DNA of 24,941 nucleotides from Candidatus Omnitrophota bacterium (GCA_028714595.1 JAQTMD010000003.1:1-24941), one strand, 5' to 3'. Counted from the first letter of the stretch, positions 7,490 through 15,973 are shown. The notes: generated from the letters alone by a model not told the origin. Translations and numbers: made by a program.

Positions 7490-7518
7490 TTGACTTTTCC
7501 CTCCGTTGGTGTTAAGAT
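7490..7518 (+). promoter_or_regulatory. Promoter of the gatC operon
   Basis: -35 TTGACT (7490-7495), 17-bp spacer, -10 TAAGAT (7513-7518), 33 bases before the gatC ATG. Confidence 0.65.
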
Positions 7519-7551
7519 TAATCTCTAAAATCCGCTCAATCCGAGGAAGTT

Positions 7552-7839
7552 ATGGCGCTTTCCAAAGAAACCGTACGGTATGTCGCTGACTTGAGCCGCA
7601 TCGAGTTAAGGCCGGAAGAGTTGGAAGAACTCTCCAGGCAGCTCGAGGCCATCCTGGAGTTTATCGACCAGCTTGACAAAGCCGATATTGCCGGCGTTGA
7701 ACCGACCAGCCACGTCGCAGGGCTGGCCAACGTGATGCGTGACGACGTGCCTGTGTCGTCTTTGCCTGTTGAAAAAACGCTTGCCAATGCCCCGCACAAA
7801 GAAGGCGGCTATTTTGTCGTCCCCAAGGTGATCGAATAA
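7552..7839 (+). CDS. gatC: Asp/Glu-tRNA(Asn/Gln) amidotransferase subunit C
   Basis: A 95-residue protein of normal GatC length. The N-terminal helix (YVADLSRIELRPEELEEL) and the central motif (VEPTSHVAGLANVMRDDV) are diagnostic, and the C-terminal tail ends GGYFVVPKVIE. GatC wraps around and stabilises GatA within the cytoplasmic GatCAB complex, which converts misacylated Glu-tRNA(Gln) and Asp-tRNA(Asn) to the amidated forms. GAGGA precedes the ATG. It is the first gene of the operon; its stop shares one base with the gatA start. The complex's presence suggests the organism lacks a glutaminyl- and/or asparaginyl-tRNA synthetase. Confidence 0.95.
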   Translation: MALSKETVRYVADLSRIELRPEELEELSRQLEAILEFIDQLDKADIAGVEPTSHVAGLANVMRDDVPVSSLPVEKTLANAPHKEGGYFVVPKVIE

Positions 7840-9293
7840 TGGATTTACATAGACTGACCGCGCATGAACTGAGCGACAGGCTCAAGAAAAAAGAGGCGAC
7901 CCCGGAGGATATCTTTTCATCGCTTCAGAAACGCCTCGCAGAGACCGAAGGCAAGGTCAAGGCGTTCGTGCGTCTTGCAGACGGCAGGTTGGGACAAATA
8001 CGTCGCACTCCCCCGCAGTTGCACGGCCGGAACGCCGGGCTTCTTTCGGGTATCCCGGTCTGCATAAAAGACAATATTTGCACCGAAGGCCTTGCCACGG
8101 AATGCTGCTCCAGGATACTTGCCGGGTTCAAACCTCCTTATGACGCAACCGTGATCCGCAGATTGCATGAAGCCGGGGCGCTGGTCCTTGACGCCAAGAC
8201 CAACATGGATGAGTTCGCCTTCGGCTCATCAACGGAGAATTCCTGTTTCGGCCCCACGCACAATCCCTGGGACCTTGACCGGGTCCCGGGCGGTTCATCC
8301 GGCGGCTCGGCAGCGGCAGTGGCTGCCGACGAAACCATCCTTGCCGTCGGTTCAGACACCGGAGGCTCCATCCGCCAGCCCGCGTCGTTCTGCGGCGTGG
8401 TAGGCATGAAGCCGACCTATGGCCGGGTCTCGCGCTACGGCCTGATCGCTTTTGCCTCCAGCCTTGACCAGATCGGTCCTTTCGCAAAAGACGTGCATGA
8501 TTGCGCGCTGCTGCTTGAGGCGATCGCCGGCCATGATCCCATGGATTCGACCTCTGCGGATATCCCTGTCCCTGATTATACGAAATCCCTGGGCAAGGAT
8601 ATCAAAAATATCCGGATCGGCATCCCGCGGGAATATTTTGTCGAGGGCATGGACCCGGAAGTAAAAACCATTGTCACCGAAGCGATCGAAAAGTTGAAAA
8701 GCCTCGGCGCGTCAACACACGAGGTGACCCTGGCGCATACGCAGTACGCCGTGCCCGTGTACTACATCGTCGCGACTGCCGAAGCAAGCTCAAACCTCGC
8801 CCGTTTCGACGGGGTCCAGTACGGCCTGCGCGTTAAAGCTTCCAGGATGATCGACATGTACAAACGCACGCGCGGCGAGGGGTTCGGCGCGGAAGCCAAA
8901 CGTAGGATCCTCCTGGGCACTTTTGCGCTCTCGCACGGCTATTACGACGCATACTATCTGCGCGCGCTGAAAGTAAGGACGCTTATCAAAAATGATTTTG
9001 ACAAGATTTTCAAACAGTTCGATTGCATTGTGACGCCGACATCTCCCACGCCCGCATTCACGATAGGAGAACGGGCCCAGGACCCTCTGCAGATGTATTT
9101 GTCGGACATCTATACCATCTCGGCAAACCTTGCAGGCATTCCCGGGATTTCCGTACCGTGCGGTTTCACCAAAAAGAAGCTGCCCGTCGGACTGCAGATA
9201 CTCGGCAAACCGTTCGATGAAGAGACGCTCATCAGGACGGCGCACGCCTACGAACAGAAAACACGGTGGAATAAAACCCGGCCGTCATTGTAA
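7839..9293 (+). CDS. gatA: Asp/Glu-tRNA(Asn/Gln) amidotransferase subunit A
   Basis: A 484-residue amidase-signature protein of full family length. The Ser-cisSer-Lys triad is visible: Lys77 in GIPVCIKDN, Ser153 in GGSSGGS and nucleophile Ser177 in GSDTGGSIRQPA. GatA hydrolyses glutamine and channels ammonia to the GatB active site. It overlaps gatC by one base and ends five bases before the gatB ATG, so the three subunits are co-translated in the common C-A-B order. All key residues are intact. Confidence 0.97.
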   Translation: MDLHRLTAHELSDRLKKKEATPEDIFSSLQKRLAETEGKVKAFVRLADGRLGQIRRTPPQLHGRNAGLLSGIPVCIKDNICTEGLATECCSRILAGFKPPYDATVIRRLHEAGALVLDAKTNMDEFAFGSSTENSCFGPTHNPWDLDRVPGGSSGGSAAAVAADETILAVGSDTGGSIRQPASFCGVVGMKPTYGRVSRYGLIAFASSLDQIGPFAKDVHDCALLLEAIAGHDPMDSTSADIPVPDYTKSLGKDIKNIRIGIPREYFVEGMDPEVKTIVTEAIEKLKSLGASTHEVTLAHTQYAVPVYYIVATAEASSNLARFDGVQYGLRVKASRMIDMYKRTRGEGFGAEAKRRILLGTFALSHGYYDAYYLRALKVRTLIKNDFDKIFKQFDCIVTPTSPTPAFTIGERAQDPLQMYLSDIYTISANLAGIPGISVPCGFTKKKLPVGLQILGKPFDEETLIRTAHAYEQKTRWNKTRPSL

Positions 9294-9298
9294 AACAG

Positions 9299-10732
9299 AT
9301 GGAATACGAACCCGTCATAGGATTGGAAGTCCACGTGCAGCTTGAGACCAGGACCAAGGTCTTTTGCGGCTGCCTGACTGATTTCGGCGCCGAACCCAAC
9401 ACCCAGGTCTGCCCGGTCTGCCTGGGATTTCCGGGGTCTTTGCCGGTCTTGAACAAGACGGCGCTCGAGTATTCGATCAAAGTCGGCCTGGCCCTGAACT
9501 GTGCCATCCAGGGATTCACCAAATTCGACCGCAAGCACTATTACTATCCTGACCTGCCCAAAAACATCCAGATCTCCCAGTATGACCTGCCCATCGCCAA
9601 GGACGGCTATCTCGATATCGGGGTAAACGGGCAAACGAAACGCATCGGCATCCGCAGGGCGCACCTGGAAGAAGATGCGGGAAAACTCATCCACCGGGGA
9701 AACGCAAGCCTTGTCGATTACAACCGCACCGGCCAGCCTCTGTTGGAGATCGTATCCGAGCCTGACATCAGTGCTCCCGAAGAAGCCTATGAATACCTGA
9801 CGGACCTAAAAAGCGTCGTCGAATACCTCGACGTCTCAGACTGCGACATGGAAAAAGGGTCGCTGCGCTGCGACGCCAATATCTCCGTCAGGCCGAGGGG
9901 CACAAAAGAGCTGGGGACCAAATCAGAGATAAAAAACCTCAATTCCTTTAAGGCCGTCAGGGATGCGCTTCAATACGAGATAAACCGTCACCTCGAACTC
10001 AAGGCGGCGGGGGAGCAGATCGTGCAGGAGACCCGGCTCTGGGACGAGAAGGAAACAAAGACCCTTTCCATGCGCAGCAAAGAAGAAGCAAAGGATTACC
10101 GTTATTTCCCGGAACCCGACCTGCCGCCCTTTACGATCGACAAAAGCAGGATAGGAGAGATCCGAAAGACCATCCCCGAGCTGCCGAAAGAAAAAATGCG
10201 GCGTTTTATGAAAGACTACGGCCTCACGCTCTACGATGCCAGGCTCCTGGTCATCTCTAAAAACACGTCTCTCTATGCCGAAGAACGTCTCAAGGCTTTC
10301 CCTTCAAAAGACAAGAAACCCGTAGCAAACTGGCTTATCGGGCCGATGGCACAGGAGGCAAACAGCCGCAACAAGGAACTGGCGGACATACCGGTCAGCC
10401 CTGCAGCGCTGAACGAGATCATCGGGCTCGTTGAGTCCGGTCAGATCTCGAATCTGGCCGCAAAAACAGTACTGACTGAAATGATCGACAGCGGCAAGAA
10501 CGCCGGCACGATCGTCAGGGAAAAGAACCTCGTGCAGATCTCGGATGAATCGGCGCTGGCAACCGAGATGGAAGCGGTCATCAAGGAAAACCCCAAGGTC
10601 GTCGGGGACTTCAAGGCAGGCAAGGAAAACTCGATAATGTTCCTGGTCGGTCAGGTCATGAAACGGACCAAAGGAAAAGCCAATCCCAAGATCGTCCGGG
10701 ACATGTTAAAACGGAGGTTGACTGATGCGTAA
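9299..10732 (+). CDS. gatB: Asp/Glu-tRNA(Asn/Gln) amidotransferase subunit B
   Basis: A 477-residue protein opening with the GatB signature (EYEPVIGLEVHVQLET). A four-cysteine zinc-type site lies near the N-terminus (Cys23, Cys25, Cys38, Cys41), and the kinase-like core carries the conserved LPKNIQISQYD and RAHLEEDAGK stretches. A C-terminal YqeY-like helical domain (about 330-477) includes NWLIGPM and GQVMK. GatB phosphorylates the misacylated tRNA and transfers ammonia from GatA. It overlaps the start of the next gene by eight bases. No anomalies were seen. Confidence 0.97.
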   Translation: MEYEPVIGLEVHVQLETRTKVFCGCLTDFGAEPNTQVCPVCLGFPGSLPVLNKTALEYSIKVGLALNCAIQGFTKFDRKHYYYPDLPKNIQISQYDLPIAKDGYLDIGVNGQTKRIGIRRAHLEEDAGKLIHRGNASLVDYNRTGQPLLEIVSEPDISAPEEAYEYLTDLKSVVEYLDVSDCDMEKGSLRCDANISVRPRGTKELGTKSEIKNLNSFKAVRDALQYEINRHLELKAAGEQIVQETRLWDEKETKTLSMRSKEEAKDYRYFPEPDLPPFTIDKSRIGEIRKTIPELPKEKMRRFMKDYGLTLYDARLLVISKNTSLYAEERLKAFPSKDKKPVANWLIGPMAQEANSRNKELADIPVSPAALNEIIGLVESGQISNLAAKTVLTEMIDSGKNAGTIVREKNLVQISDESALATEMEAVIKENPKVVGDFKAGKENSIMFLVGQVMKRTKGKANPKIVRDMLKRRLTDA

Positions 10733-12800
10733 ACGAATAACCGTTCTTGTTGCCGTCGTTCTCATCGCGTGTATCGGCGTCAGGGCCAGGCTCCTGGTGG
10801 CCGCGCAGGACAAAAAGAAGACCAGCGACCTTTTCAGACAGGTGGAACTGTTCTCCGACACGCTGGCGATCATCCAAACGGATTATGTCGACGAAACCAA
10901 GGCAAAAGATCTCATCTACGGGGCGCTCAAAGGCATGCTTTCGGCGCTCGATCCGCACAGCCAGTTCATGGACCCGGACACCTATAACGAACTTAAAGTG
11001 GATACCGAGGGGAAATTCGGAGGCCTCGGCATCGAGATCACCATCAAAGACGGCCTCTTGACCGTGGTAACCCCCATCGAGGACACCCCGGCATGGAAAG
11101 TGGGCCTGATGGCCAATGACCGGATCGTCAAGATCAATAACGATCTGACCCGCGACATGACCTTGACCGATGCCGTGAAAAAACTCCGGGGCAAAGTCGG
11201 CGAGGCGGTGAACATCACGATCCTGCGCGAGAAGGAGAAGAAACTCCTTGAGTTCAGGATCGTCCGCGGCGTAATCAAGATCCAGGACATCAAGGCCGCC
11301 CGGATCATCGAAGACAACATCGGTTACGTGCGCATCGTCGAATTCAGGGAGAATACCGCGCAGGACCTCGAGCGTACGCTTGACAAACTCAAAAAATCCG
11401 GCATGACCGCGCTGGTCATAGACCTGCGCAACAATCCCGGCGGCCTGCTTGACTCCGCGGTCGAGGTCTGCGAGCAGTTCCTGGAACGCGGCAAGCTCGT
11501 CGTTTCCACCAAGGGACGCATCCCTACCCAGAACATGGAATTCACCGCTAATGCCGCCCGGCCGATCATCGACCTTCCTTTGATCGTGATGATCAACGAA
11601 GGCTCTGCATCGGGCAGCGAGATCGTCGCAGGCGCCTTAAAGGACTACAGGCGCGCGATCGTGCTGGGGACCAAGTCCTTCGGCAAAGGCTCTGTCCAGA
11701 CCATCATACCGCTGGGAGACGGCTCAGCCCTGCGGTTGACCACCAGCAAGTATTTTACCCCGTCGAACAAAATGATCCACGGCGTGGGGATCATGCCGGA
11801 CATCGTGGTGGAAAACGGTACCATAGAACTTGCGCCCGACGAGGAATCCGCCGATAAAAAGGAAACGAAGCTCGAGCCGAAGGAGATATTCGAGTCAATA
11901 GAAAAAAAGGGGGATAAACCTTTATCGGACAAAGAGCCCGATTACCGGTCCGACAACCAGTTGATGCGCGCGATCGACGTTCTGAAGGGTATCCGCATCT
12001 ATACGAACTTCTACAAAACGATTATCGCCATTCTGTCCGGCGCCTGTATACTGCTGGTCGTGATGCTTGCGGTGCAGCGCGCAGGCGTGCGCGCGCCGCT
12101 GGGAGAACGAACCCGGCGCCCTGCCAAGGCTGCCGTCAAGACGCAGGGCAGGATTGCCATAGTCATCGACGACGTCGGTTATTCGCTTTCAAACCTGGCG
12201 ACGATAGACGCCATCGCGTATCCGCTGACGTTCTCGGTCCTGCCCGGTACCGCACACGCTCCGGAAGCCGCCCAGCGCCTGCGGAAGATGGGGTTTCAGA
12301 TAATCCTGCACTTACCCATGGAGCCGCACGAAACGATGGGCCTGGAACCCGATACCATCACGACGGACATGGACGAAGCGCGGATTCGCGCGATCATTTC
12401 CGCCGATATACAGGCGCTGCCGAGGCTCAAGGGAGTGAGCAACCATATGGGCTCAAAAGCGACCGTGGATCCCCGCGTCGTGGAGATTGTCCTTGACGAG
12501 GTCAGGAAACGGCGCATGTTTTTCCTGGACAGTTTTGTCACGCCCCGCTCGGTCTGCGCGGAAGCCGCCCGGAAAAAACGGGTGCGCTTCGCCAAACGGG
12601 ACGTTTTTCTGGATAACGATTCCGACCCCGAGTATATACGCCGGCAGCTTGATGTCCTCAAAGAAAAAGCCCGTGCCAACGGCTCGGCTATCGGCATCGG
12701 CCATGACCGCAAAAATACGCTTGAGGTACTCAGAGGCGCCATACCCGAATTGTCAAAAGAGGGCTTCCGGTTCGTCTTTGTCTCGGAGCTTGCGCGCTGA
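10725..12800 (+). CDS. ctpA: S41 C-terminal processing protease fused to a divergent polysaccharide deacetylase
   Basis: 691 residues in one uninterrupted frame. Residues 5-27 are a signal or anchor helix, about 97-170 a PDZ domain (GGLGIEI, VVTPIEDTPAWKVG), and 190-360 the S41 protease with likely Ser296 (EGSASGSEI) and Lys321 (TKSFGKGS). After a charged linker, 432-450 is a second strong transmembrane helix. From 476, RIAIVIDDVGYS, FSVLPGT, ILHLPMEP, SNHMGS and AIGIGHD mark the divergent polysaccharide deacetylase (YibQ) family. CtpA-type proteases trim periplasmic proteins including peptidoglycan hydrolases; the deacetylase-like half has no established substrate. In proteobacteria the two are often separate neighbours. 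The start, in the end of gatB, has a good GGAGGT site. Confidence 0.9.
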   Translation: MRKRITVLVAVVLIACIGVRARLLVAAQDKKKTSDLFRQVELFSDTLAIIQTDYVDETKAKDLIYGALKGMLSALDPHSQFMDPDTYNELKVDTEGKFGGLGIEITIKDGLLTVVTPIEDTPAWKVGLMANDRIVKINNDLTRDMTLTDAVKKLRGKVGEAVNITILREKEKKLLEFRIVRGVIKIQDIKAARIIEDNIGYVRIVEFRENTAQDLERTLDKLKKSGMTALVIDLRNNPGGLLDSAVEVCEQFLERGKLVVSTKGRIPTQNMEFTANAARPIIDLPLIVMINEGSASGSEIVAGALKDYRRAIVLGTKSFGKGSVQTIIPLGDGSALRLTTSKYFTPSNKMIHGVGIMPDIVVENGTIELAPDEESADKKETKLEPKEIFESIEKKGDKPLSDKEPDYRSDNQLMRAIDVLKGIRIYTNFYKTIIAILSGACILLVVMLAVQRAGVRAPLGERTRRPAKAAVKTQGRIAIVIDDVGYSLSNLATIDAIAYPLTFSVLPGTAHAPEAAQRLRKMGFQIILHLPMEPHETMGLEPDTITTDMDEARIRAIISADIQALPRLKGVSNHMGSKATVDPRVVEIVLDEVRKRRMFFLDSFVTPRSVCAEAARKKRVRFAKRDVFLDNDSDPEYIRRQLDVLKEKARANGSAIGIGHDRKNTLEVLRGAIPELSKEGFRFVFVSELAR

Positions 12801-12801
12801 T

Positions 12802-13746
12802 ATGAACGTACTTGGAATAGAGACATCCTGCGATGAGACCGCGGCGGCAGTCGTGGAGAACGGCACGCGGATCCGTTCCAGCGTCGTCAGTTCAAGCCTG
12901 CCGCTCCACGCACGCTACGGCGGGATCATCCCCGAGATCGCCTTCCGTAAACAACTCGAGGCGCTCCCCGGGGTGGCCGACTGCGCGCTGCGCCGGGCAG
13001 GGATTTCGCTTGAAGACATATCCCTGGTCTCGGTCACCGAAGGACCCGGCCTGGCAGGAGCGCTGTTGGTCGGCGTTTCCTTTGCCAGGGCAGTCGCCTG
13101 TAGCCGCAGCCTGCCGCTGGTCGGCGTAAACCATTTGCACGGCCACATATTCTCGGCATTGCTTGATGCGCCTGCGCCGCGATTCCCGTTCGTTTCTTTG
13201 GTTGTTTCAGGCGGACACACCAGTCTTTATTTCGTCAAGGGCTTCAAAAACATGGAGCTGCTCGGTTCGACCAGGGATGATGCCTGCGGCGAGGCATTCG
13301 ACAAAGTCGCCAGGATCCTCGGGCTCGGGTATCCCGGCGGCCCGGCCATCGAGCAGCGCGCCCGCAGCGGTCGTCCGGGCGCCGTCAAATTCCGTTGTTC
13401 GAACACCGCCGACCCCTTTGATTTCAGTTTCAGCGGGATCAAGACCGCAGTACTTTATCATGTCAAACGCTGCCGGCGGCTGAGCCCGAAGGACGTCGCC
13501 GATATCTGCGCCTCGTTCCAGGATGCCTGCATGGAAACTCTCGTCGGAAAGTCGTTTTGCGCGGCCGCCGCACGAAAAACGGACACGATCGTCGTCGGAG
13601 GAGGAGTCGCCGCAAACGAGACGCTGCGCCGCAGGTTCATGGAGCAGGCAAAAGTTGCGGCAATGCGCGTCCTGTTTCCCCGGCGCGAGCATTGCATGGA
13701 CAATGCCGCGATGGTGGCAGGGCTGGGATTCTGGCTGCGGAAATGA
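12802..13746 (+). CDS. tsaD: tRNA N6-adenosine threonylcarbamoyltransferase
   Basis: The chosen ATG gives 314 residues beginning MNVLGIETSCDET, the universal TsaD start; the frame is open further upstream but that stretch lies inside the previous gene. Metal-ligand motif HLHGH has His111 and His115, and DNAAM near the end supplies the Asp ligand. ASFSG-type (FSFSGIKTA) and GGGVAANETLR motifs are present. TsaD transfers the threonylcarbamoyl group to A37 of ANN-decoding tRNAs. The usual SRxH stretch is changed (AFRKQ), and the protein is slightly shorter than many homologues at the C-terminus. It begins two bases after the protease-deacetylase stop. Confidence 0.96.
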   Translation: MNVLGIETSCDETAAAVVENGTRIRSSVVSSSLPLHARYGGIIPEIAFRKQLEALPGVADCALRRAGISLEDISLVSVTEGPGLAGALLVGVSFARAVACSRSLPLVGVNHLHGHIFSALLDAPAPRFPFVSLVVSGGHTSLYFVKGFKNMELLGSTRDDACGEAFDKVARILGLGYPGGPAIEQRARSGRPGAVKFRCSNTADPFDFSFSGIKTAVLYHVKRCRRLSPKDVADICASFQDACMETLVGKSFCAAAARKTDTIVVGGGVAANETLRRRFMEQAKVAAMRVLFPRREHCMDNAAMVAGLGFWLRK

Positions 13747-13794
13747 TTGCCGAGTCGTGGCACGTGCGCCTCAACCCGTTATGAAGGAGGTCCT

Positions 13795-14238
13795 ATGGTC
13801 TCTGATCTTGATGTGGCAATGCGGCTCGTGCTGTCGGTGGTGCTCGGAGGACTGATCGGACTTGAACGCCAGCTGCACCGCAGGGCGGCGGGCCTGCGCA
13901 CCCACATCCTGGTGTCGCTGGGCTCCTGTCTTATCATGTTGACATCCATGTTCGTTTCTGATATATATAAAGGAGTGGCAAACATAGACCCTTCACGTAT
14001 CGCTTCAGGCGTCATCACCGGCATCGGATTCCTCGGCGCAGGCGCCATTATGCGTGAACGGGAGCGGGAAGCGGTCAAAGGCCTGACTACCGCGGCAAGC
14101 CTCTGGGTGGTTGCCGGGATCGGTCTTGCCGTAGGGTGCGGGTTTTACAGCGCAAGCCTGGTAACGTCGGTGCTCGCCCTGGTCAGCCTGTTTGTGCTGG
14201 GACGTGCGGAACGGAAGCTGCTCAATAAGAACGAGTAG
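13795..14238 (+). CDS. MgtC/SapB-family membrane protein
   Basis: 147 residues from the ATG preceded by AAGGAGGT; an upstream in-frame ATG lacks such a site. Several hydrophobic helices (about 8-24, 38-52, 69-86, 101-137) carry the family signatures: GGLIGLERQLHRRAAGLRTH near the start and the SGVITGIGFLGAGAIM and GLTTAASLW motifs in the middle. It lacks the long C-terminal ACT-like domain of Salmonella MgtC, so it is the short form. The family is linked to Mg2+ starvation and membrane energetics, but its transport activity is unproven. It follows tsaD by 48 bases in the same operon. Confidence 0.9.
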   Translation: MVSDLDVAMRLVLSVVLGGLIGLERQLHRRAAGLRTHILVSLGSCLIMLTSMFVSDIYKGVANIDPSRIASGVITGIGFLGAGAIMREREREAVKGLTTAASLWVVAGIGLAVGCGFYSASLVTSVLALVSLFVLGRAERKLLNKNE

Positions 14239-14255
14239 TACGGAGGGAGGGGACT

Positions 14256-14759
14256 ATGGCCTTACGCAAAAAGATTGACGAGAAGTTCCTCGATGTCGAT
14301 GCCTCGATGCAGGGCACCTTGAGTTTCAAGGACCCGGTCAACCTGCGCATCAACGGCCGTTTCGACGGCAACCTTGACGCCAAGGGCGTCCTGACCATCG
14401 GGCCGACTGCCATGGTCACCGCCGATATCGTCGGAGACACGATCATCGTCGAAGGCAAGGTCAGGGGCAAGGTCACGGCGCGGGAGAGCCTCCAGATTTC
14501 GTCTACCGCGGTCCTCGACGGCGATATTTTCCCTACCAGGCTCATCATTGCCGACGGAGGGATCTTTAACGGCAAGTGCCAGATGCTCGGCGAGATATTG
14601 AACTCGGATGAACTCGCCCGCTATCTTGAAGTCGAGATCAATTCCATCCTGGAATGGGCGAACCAGGGCAAGATCCCCGCGGTGAAACAGGGGAACGACT
14701 GGAAATTCGAACGCAAGGCGATCGATTCGTGGGTCGCTTCAGGCAAGATCGGTAAATAA
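14256..14759 (+). CDS. Bactofilin domain fused to an excisionase-type helix-turn-helix
   Basis: 167 residues. Residues 15-112 are a right-handed beta-helix bactofilin domain: G-x-L motifs such as INGRFDGNL, VEGKVRGKV and STAVLDGDIFPTRL, then the terminal GGIFNGKCQM. Residues 114-163 are a MerR/excisionase-type winged helix (LNSDELARYLEVEINSILEW, then GKIPAVKQG and FERKAIDSWV). Bactofilins self-assemble into membrane-associated filaments guiding cell shape and wall synthesis. The HTH could bind DNA or serve as a protein docking module. GGAGG lies just ahead of the ATG. It is followed after three bases by a second HTH protein with a membrane anchor, suggesting the pair works together. Confidence 0.88.
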   Translation: MALRKKIDEKFLDVDASMQGTLSFKDPVNLRINGRFDGNLDAKGVLTIGPTAMVTADIVGDTIIVEGKVRGKVTARESLQISSTAVLDGDIFPTRLIIADGGIFNGKCQMLGEILNSDELARYLEVEINSILEWANQGKIPAVKQGNDWKFERKAIDSWVASGKIGK

Positions 14760-14762
14760 ACG

Positions 14763-15059
14763 ATGTCCGAAGAGAAACTGTTGACCGTCCGCGAGGTGGC
14801 GCAGCTCTTGAACCTCACGGAAAAAGAGATCATTGACCTGGCAGAGCAGGGCCGCATCCCGGCATATAAGATCGGCGGCGTGTATCTTCGTTTTAAGCGC
14901 CAGCAGGTCGATGATTTCAGGAAACACGCGGCCGCGCCTGCAAGCGCCCGGCCCTCGGCGACACTGGGCGACAAAGTCATCGATTTCTTTTATTTCAACG
15001 ATTTTTATATCGTTTCGCTGGCCGTCATACTGGCATTGCTCTACATCATCTTCAAATAA
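14763..15059 (+). CDS. Excisionase-type HTH protein with a C-terminal membrane anchor
   Basis: 98 residues. Residues 6-53 form the same helix-turn-helix family as in the preceding gene (LLTVREVAQLLNLTEKEI, then GRIPAYKIGG and FKRQQVDDF). An Ala/Pro linker (56-68) is followed by one hydrophobic helix at 80-97 reaching the C-terminus, so this is a tail-anchored protein with the HTH in the cytoplasm. It starts three bases after the bactofilin-HTH stop. A role in tethering DNA or the bactofilin polymer to the inner membrane is inference. It ends four bases before dgkA. Confidence 0.85.
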   Translation: MSEEKLLTVREVAQLLNLTEKEIIDLAEQGRIPAYKIGGVYLRFKRQQVDDFRKHAAAPASARPSATLGDKVIDFFYFNDFYIVSLAVILALLYIIFK

Positions 15060-15063
15060 CCCC

Positions 15064-15450
15064 ATGCCCAAGCTCAAGGTTTTTCGAAGGATCTTCCGTT
15101 TTCACGGTTTCCGGGAAAGCGTCCGGATCGCCTTAAACGGCATCGCCTACCTGTTCCTTTACCACCGCAACATGCGCATCATCTTTCTGACCGGCATTGC
15201 GGCGTTCCTGGCCGGCGTGCACTTCAGGCTGCGCGGCATCGAGCTGATCTCCCTGTGCCTGACCATAACGCTGGTGTTCATGGCCGAGATGTTCAACACT
15301 GCCATAGAGCTCATCATCGACATGACCACCCGCAAGTATCATACCCTTATCAAACTGGTCAAGGACATCGCTGCCGCCGTAGTCCTGATCGCGTCTTTGA
15401 ACGCAATAGCCGTCGGCATCATCCTCTTCTGGCGCCATATATTCAAATAA
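15064..15450 (+). CDS. dgkA: Diacylglycerol/undecaprenol kinase family membrane protein
   Basis: 128 residues from an ATG four bases after the preceding stop; the frame is open far upstream, but those residues do not resemble the family. Three helices (about 37-52, 60-86, 102-121) surround the catalytic motif AEMFNTAIELIID (Glu75, Asn78, Glu82) and the later K-D-I-A-A-A-V-V-L. The family phosphorylates diacylglycerol or undecaprenol, recycling lipid carriers for wall and surface polysaccharide synthesis. There is no clear Shine-Dalgarno, so translation probably depends on coupling. It is the last gene of the operon. Which lipid it uses cannot be told. Confidence 0.9.
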   Translation: MPKLKVFRRIFRFHGFRESVRIALNGIAYLFLYHRNMRIIFLTGIAAFLAGVHFRLRGIELISLCLTITLVFMAEMFNTAIELIIDMTTRKYHTLIKLVKDIAAAVVLIASLNAIAVGIILFWRHIFK

Positions 15451-15508
15451 AAACAAAAAGACGGTTCTCATTTTTACAATACGAAACTCGCGTAAAAATG
15501 AAACCGTC
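15449..15508. terminator. Long shared terminator hairpin between convergent genes
   Basis: Arms 15460-15477 and 15492-15508 (GACGGTT...CATTTTTAC type, one bulged base) enclose a 14-base loop. On the minus strand the stem is followed by TTTTTGTTTTT, a strong terminator for the exported protein at 15533-15973. It begins nine bases after the dgkA stop and can stop that operon too, though its T run on the + side is weak. Confidence 0.75.
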
Positions 15509-15532
15509 CACTGCGTTTTCCCCGCCGCCTTC

Positions 15533-15973
15533 CTAAAATCTCCTCTTGAAGATATACCTGATTTCCTTGGAGTCCTCGTTGAACTCCGCCCTTCCCCGCA
15601 TGTTCAAGAAATTTACCTTGGTCTTTTCCTGCATCTTATCCTGCACTTCCCGCGCCTTGAAATAGGGATAGAAGACATCCAGCCCCAGCATCTCGCTCCA
15701 TTCTTCGCGCAGACGCCTGCGCTCCAGGTCACGGTCCTTGGGAGCTGCAAAGGCCCTGGATTTAAAAAGCGCGATAATGGAAAAAGGTTCGCCCTGTTTC
15801 TTGGCGGGCCGGTCCGTACGCTCCGCCTTCAGGTATTCGAAGATCGACTGCTCTATGCGGGAGGAATTAGTCGCCGGATCCCGGTACAGGTCGCGGGATC
15901 CTTGCGCATACCCTGGGCCGGCCAGGCATACCGCAACCATCACACACGCTGTCACTTTGGCGGATTTCTTCAT
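15533..15973 (-). CDS. Exported protein of unknown function
   Basis: 146 residues with a signal peptide (about 1-24, ending GYAQ). The mature part is charged and mostly helical (for example IEQSIFEYLKAERTD and LERRRLREEWSEMLG), with a conserved-looking YPYFKAREVQDKM segment and a strand-like C-terminus ending IRYIFKRRF. No family is recognised. GAGGA six bases before the ATG supports the start. It stands alone, with its own predicted promoter and the shared terminator. A periplasmic location is likely; function is unknown. Confidence 0.7.
   Translation of the reverse strand: MKKSAKVTACVMVAVCLAGPGYAQGSRDLYRDPATNSSRIEQSIFEYLKAERTDRPAKKQGEPFSIIALFKSRAFAAPKDRDLERRRLREEWSEMLGLDVFYPYFKAREVQDKMQEKTKVNFLNMRGRAEFNEDSKEIRYIFKRRF

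Noticed and set aside
12487..12801. Upstream extension of tsaD to an earlier ATG
   Set aside because: The extra 105 residues lie in the coding sequence of the deacetylase half and do not resemble TsaD, whose start MNVLGIETSCDET is clear.
14833..15063. Upstream extension of dgkA
   Set aside because: It lies inside the HTH-anchor gene and has no family similarity.
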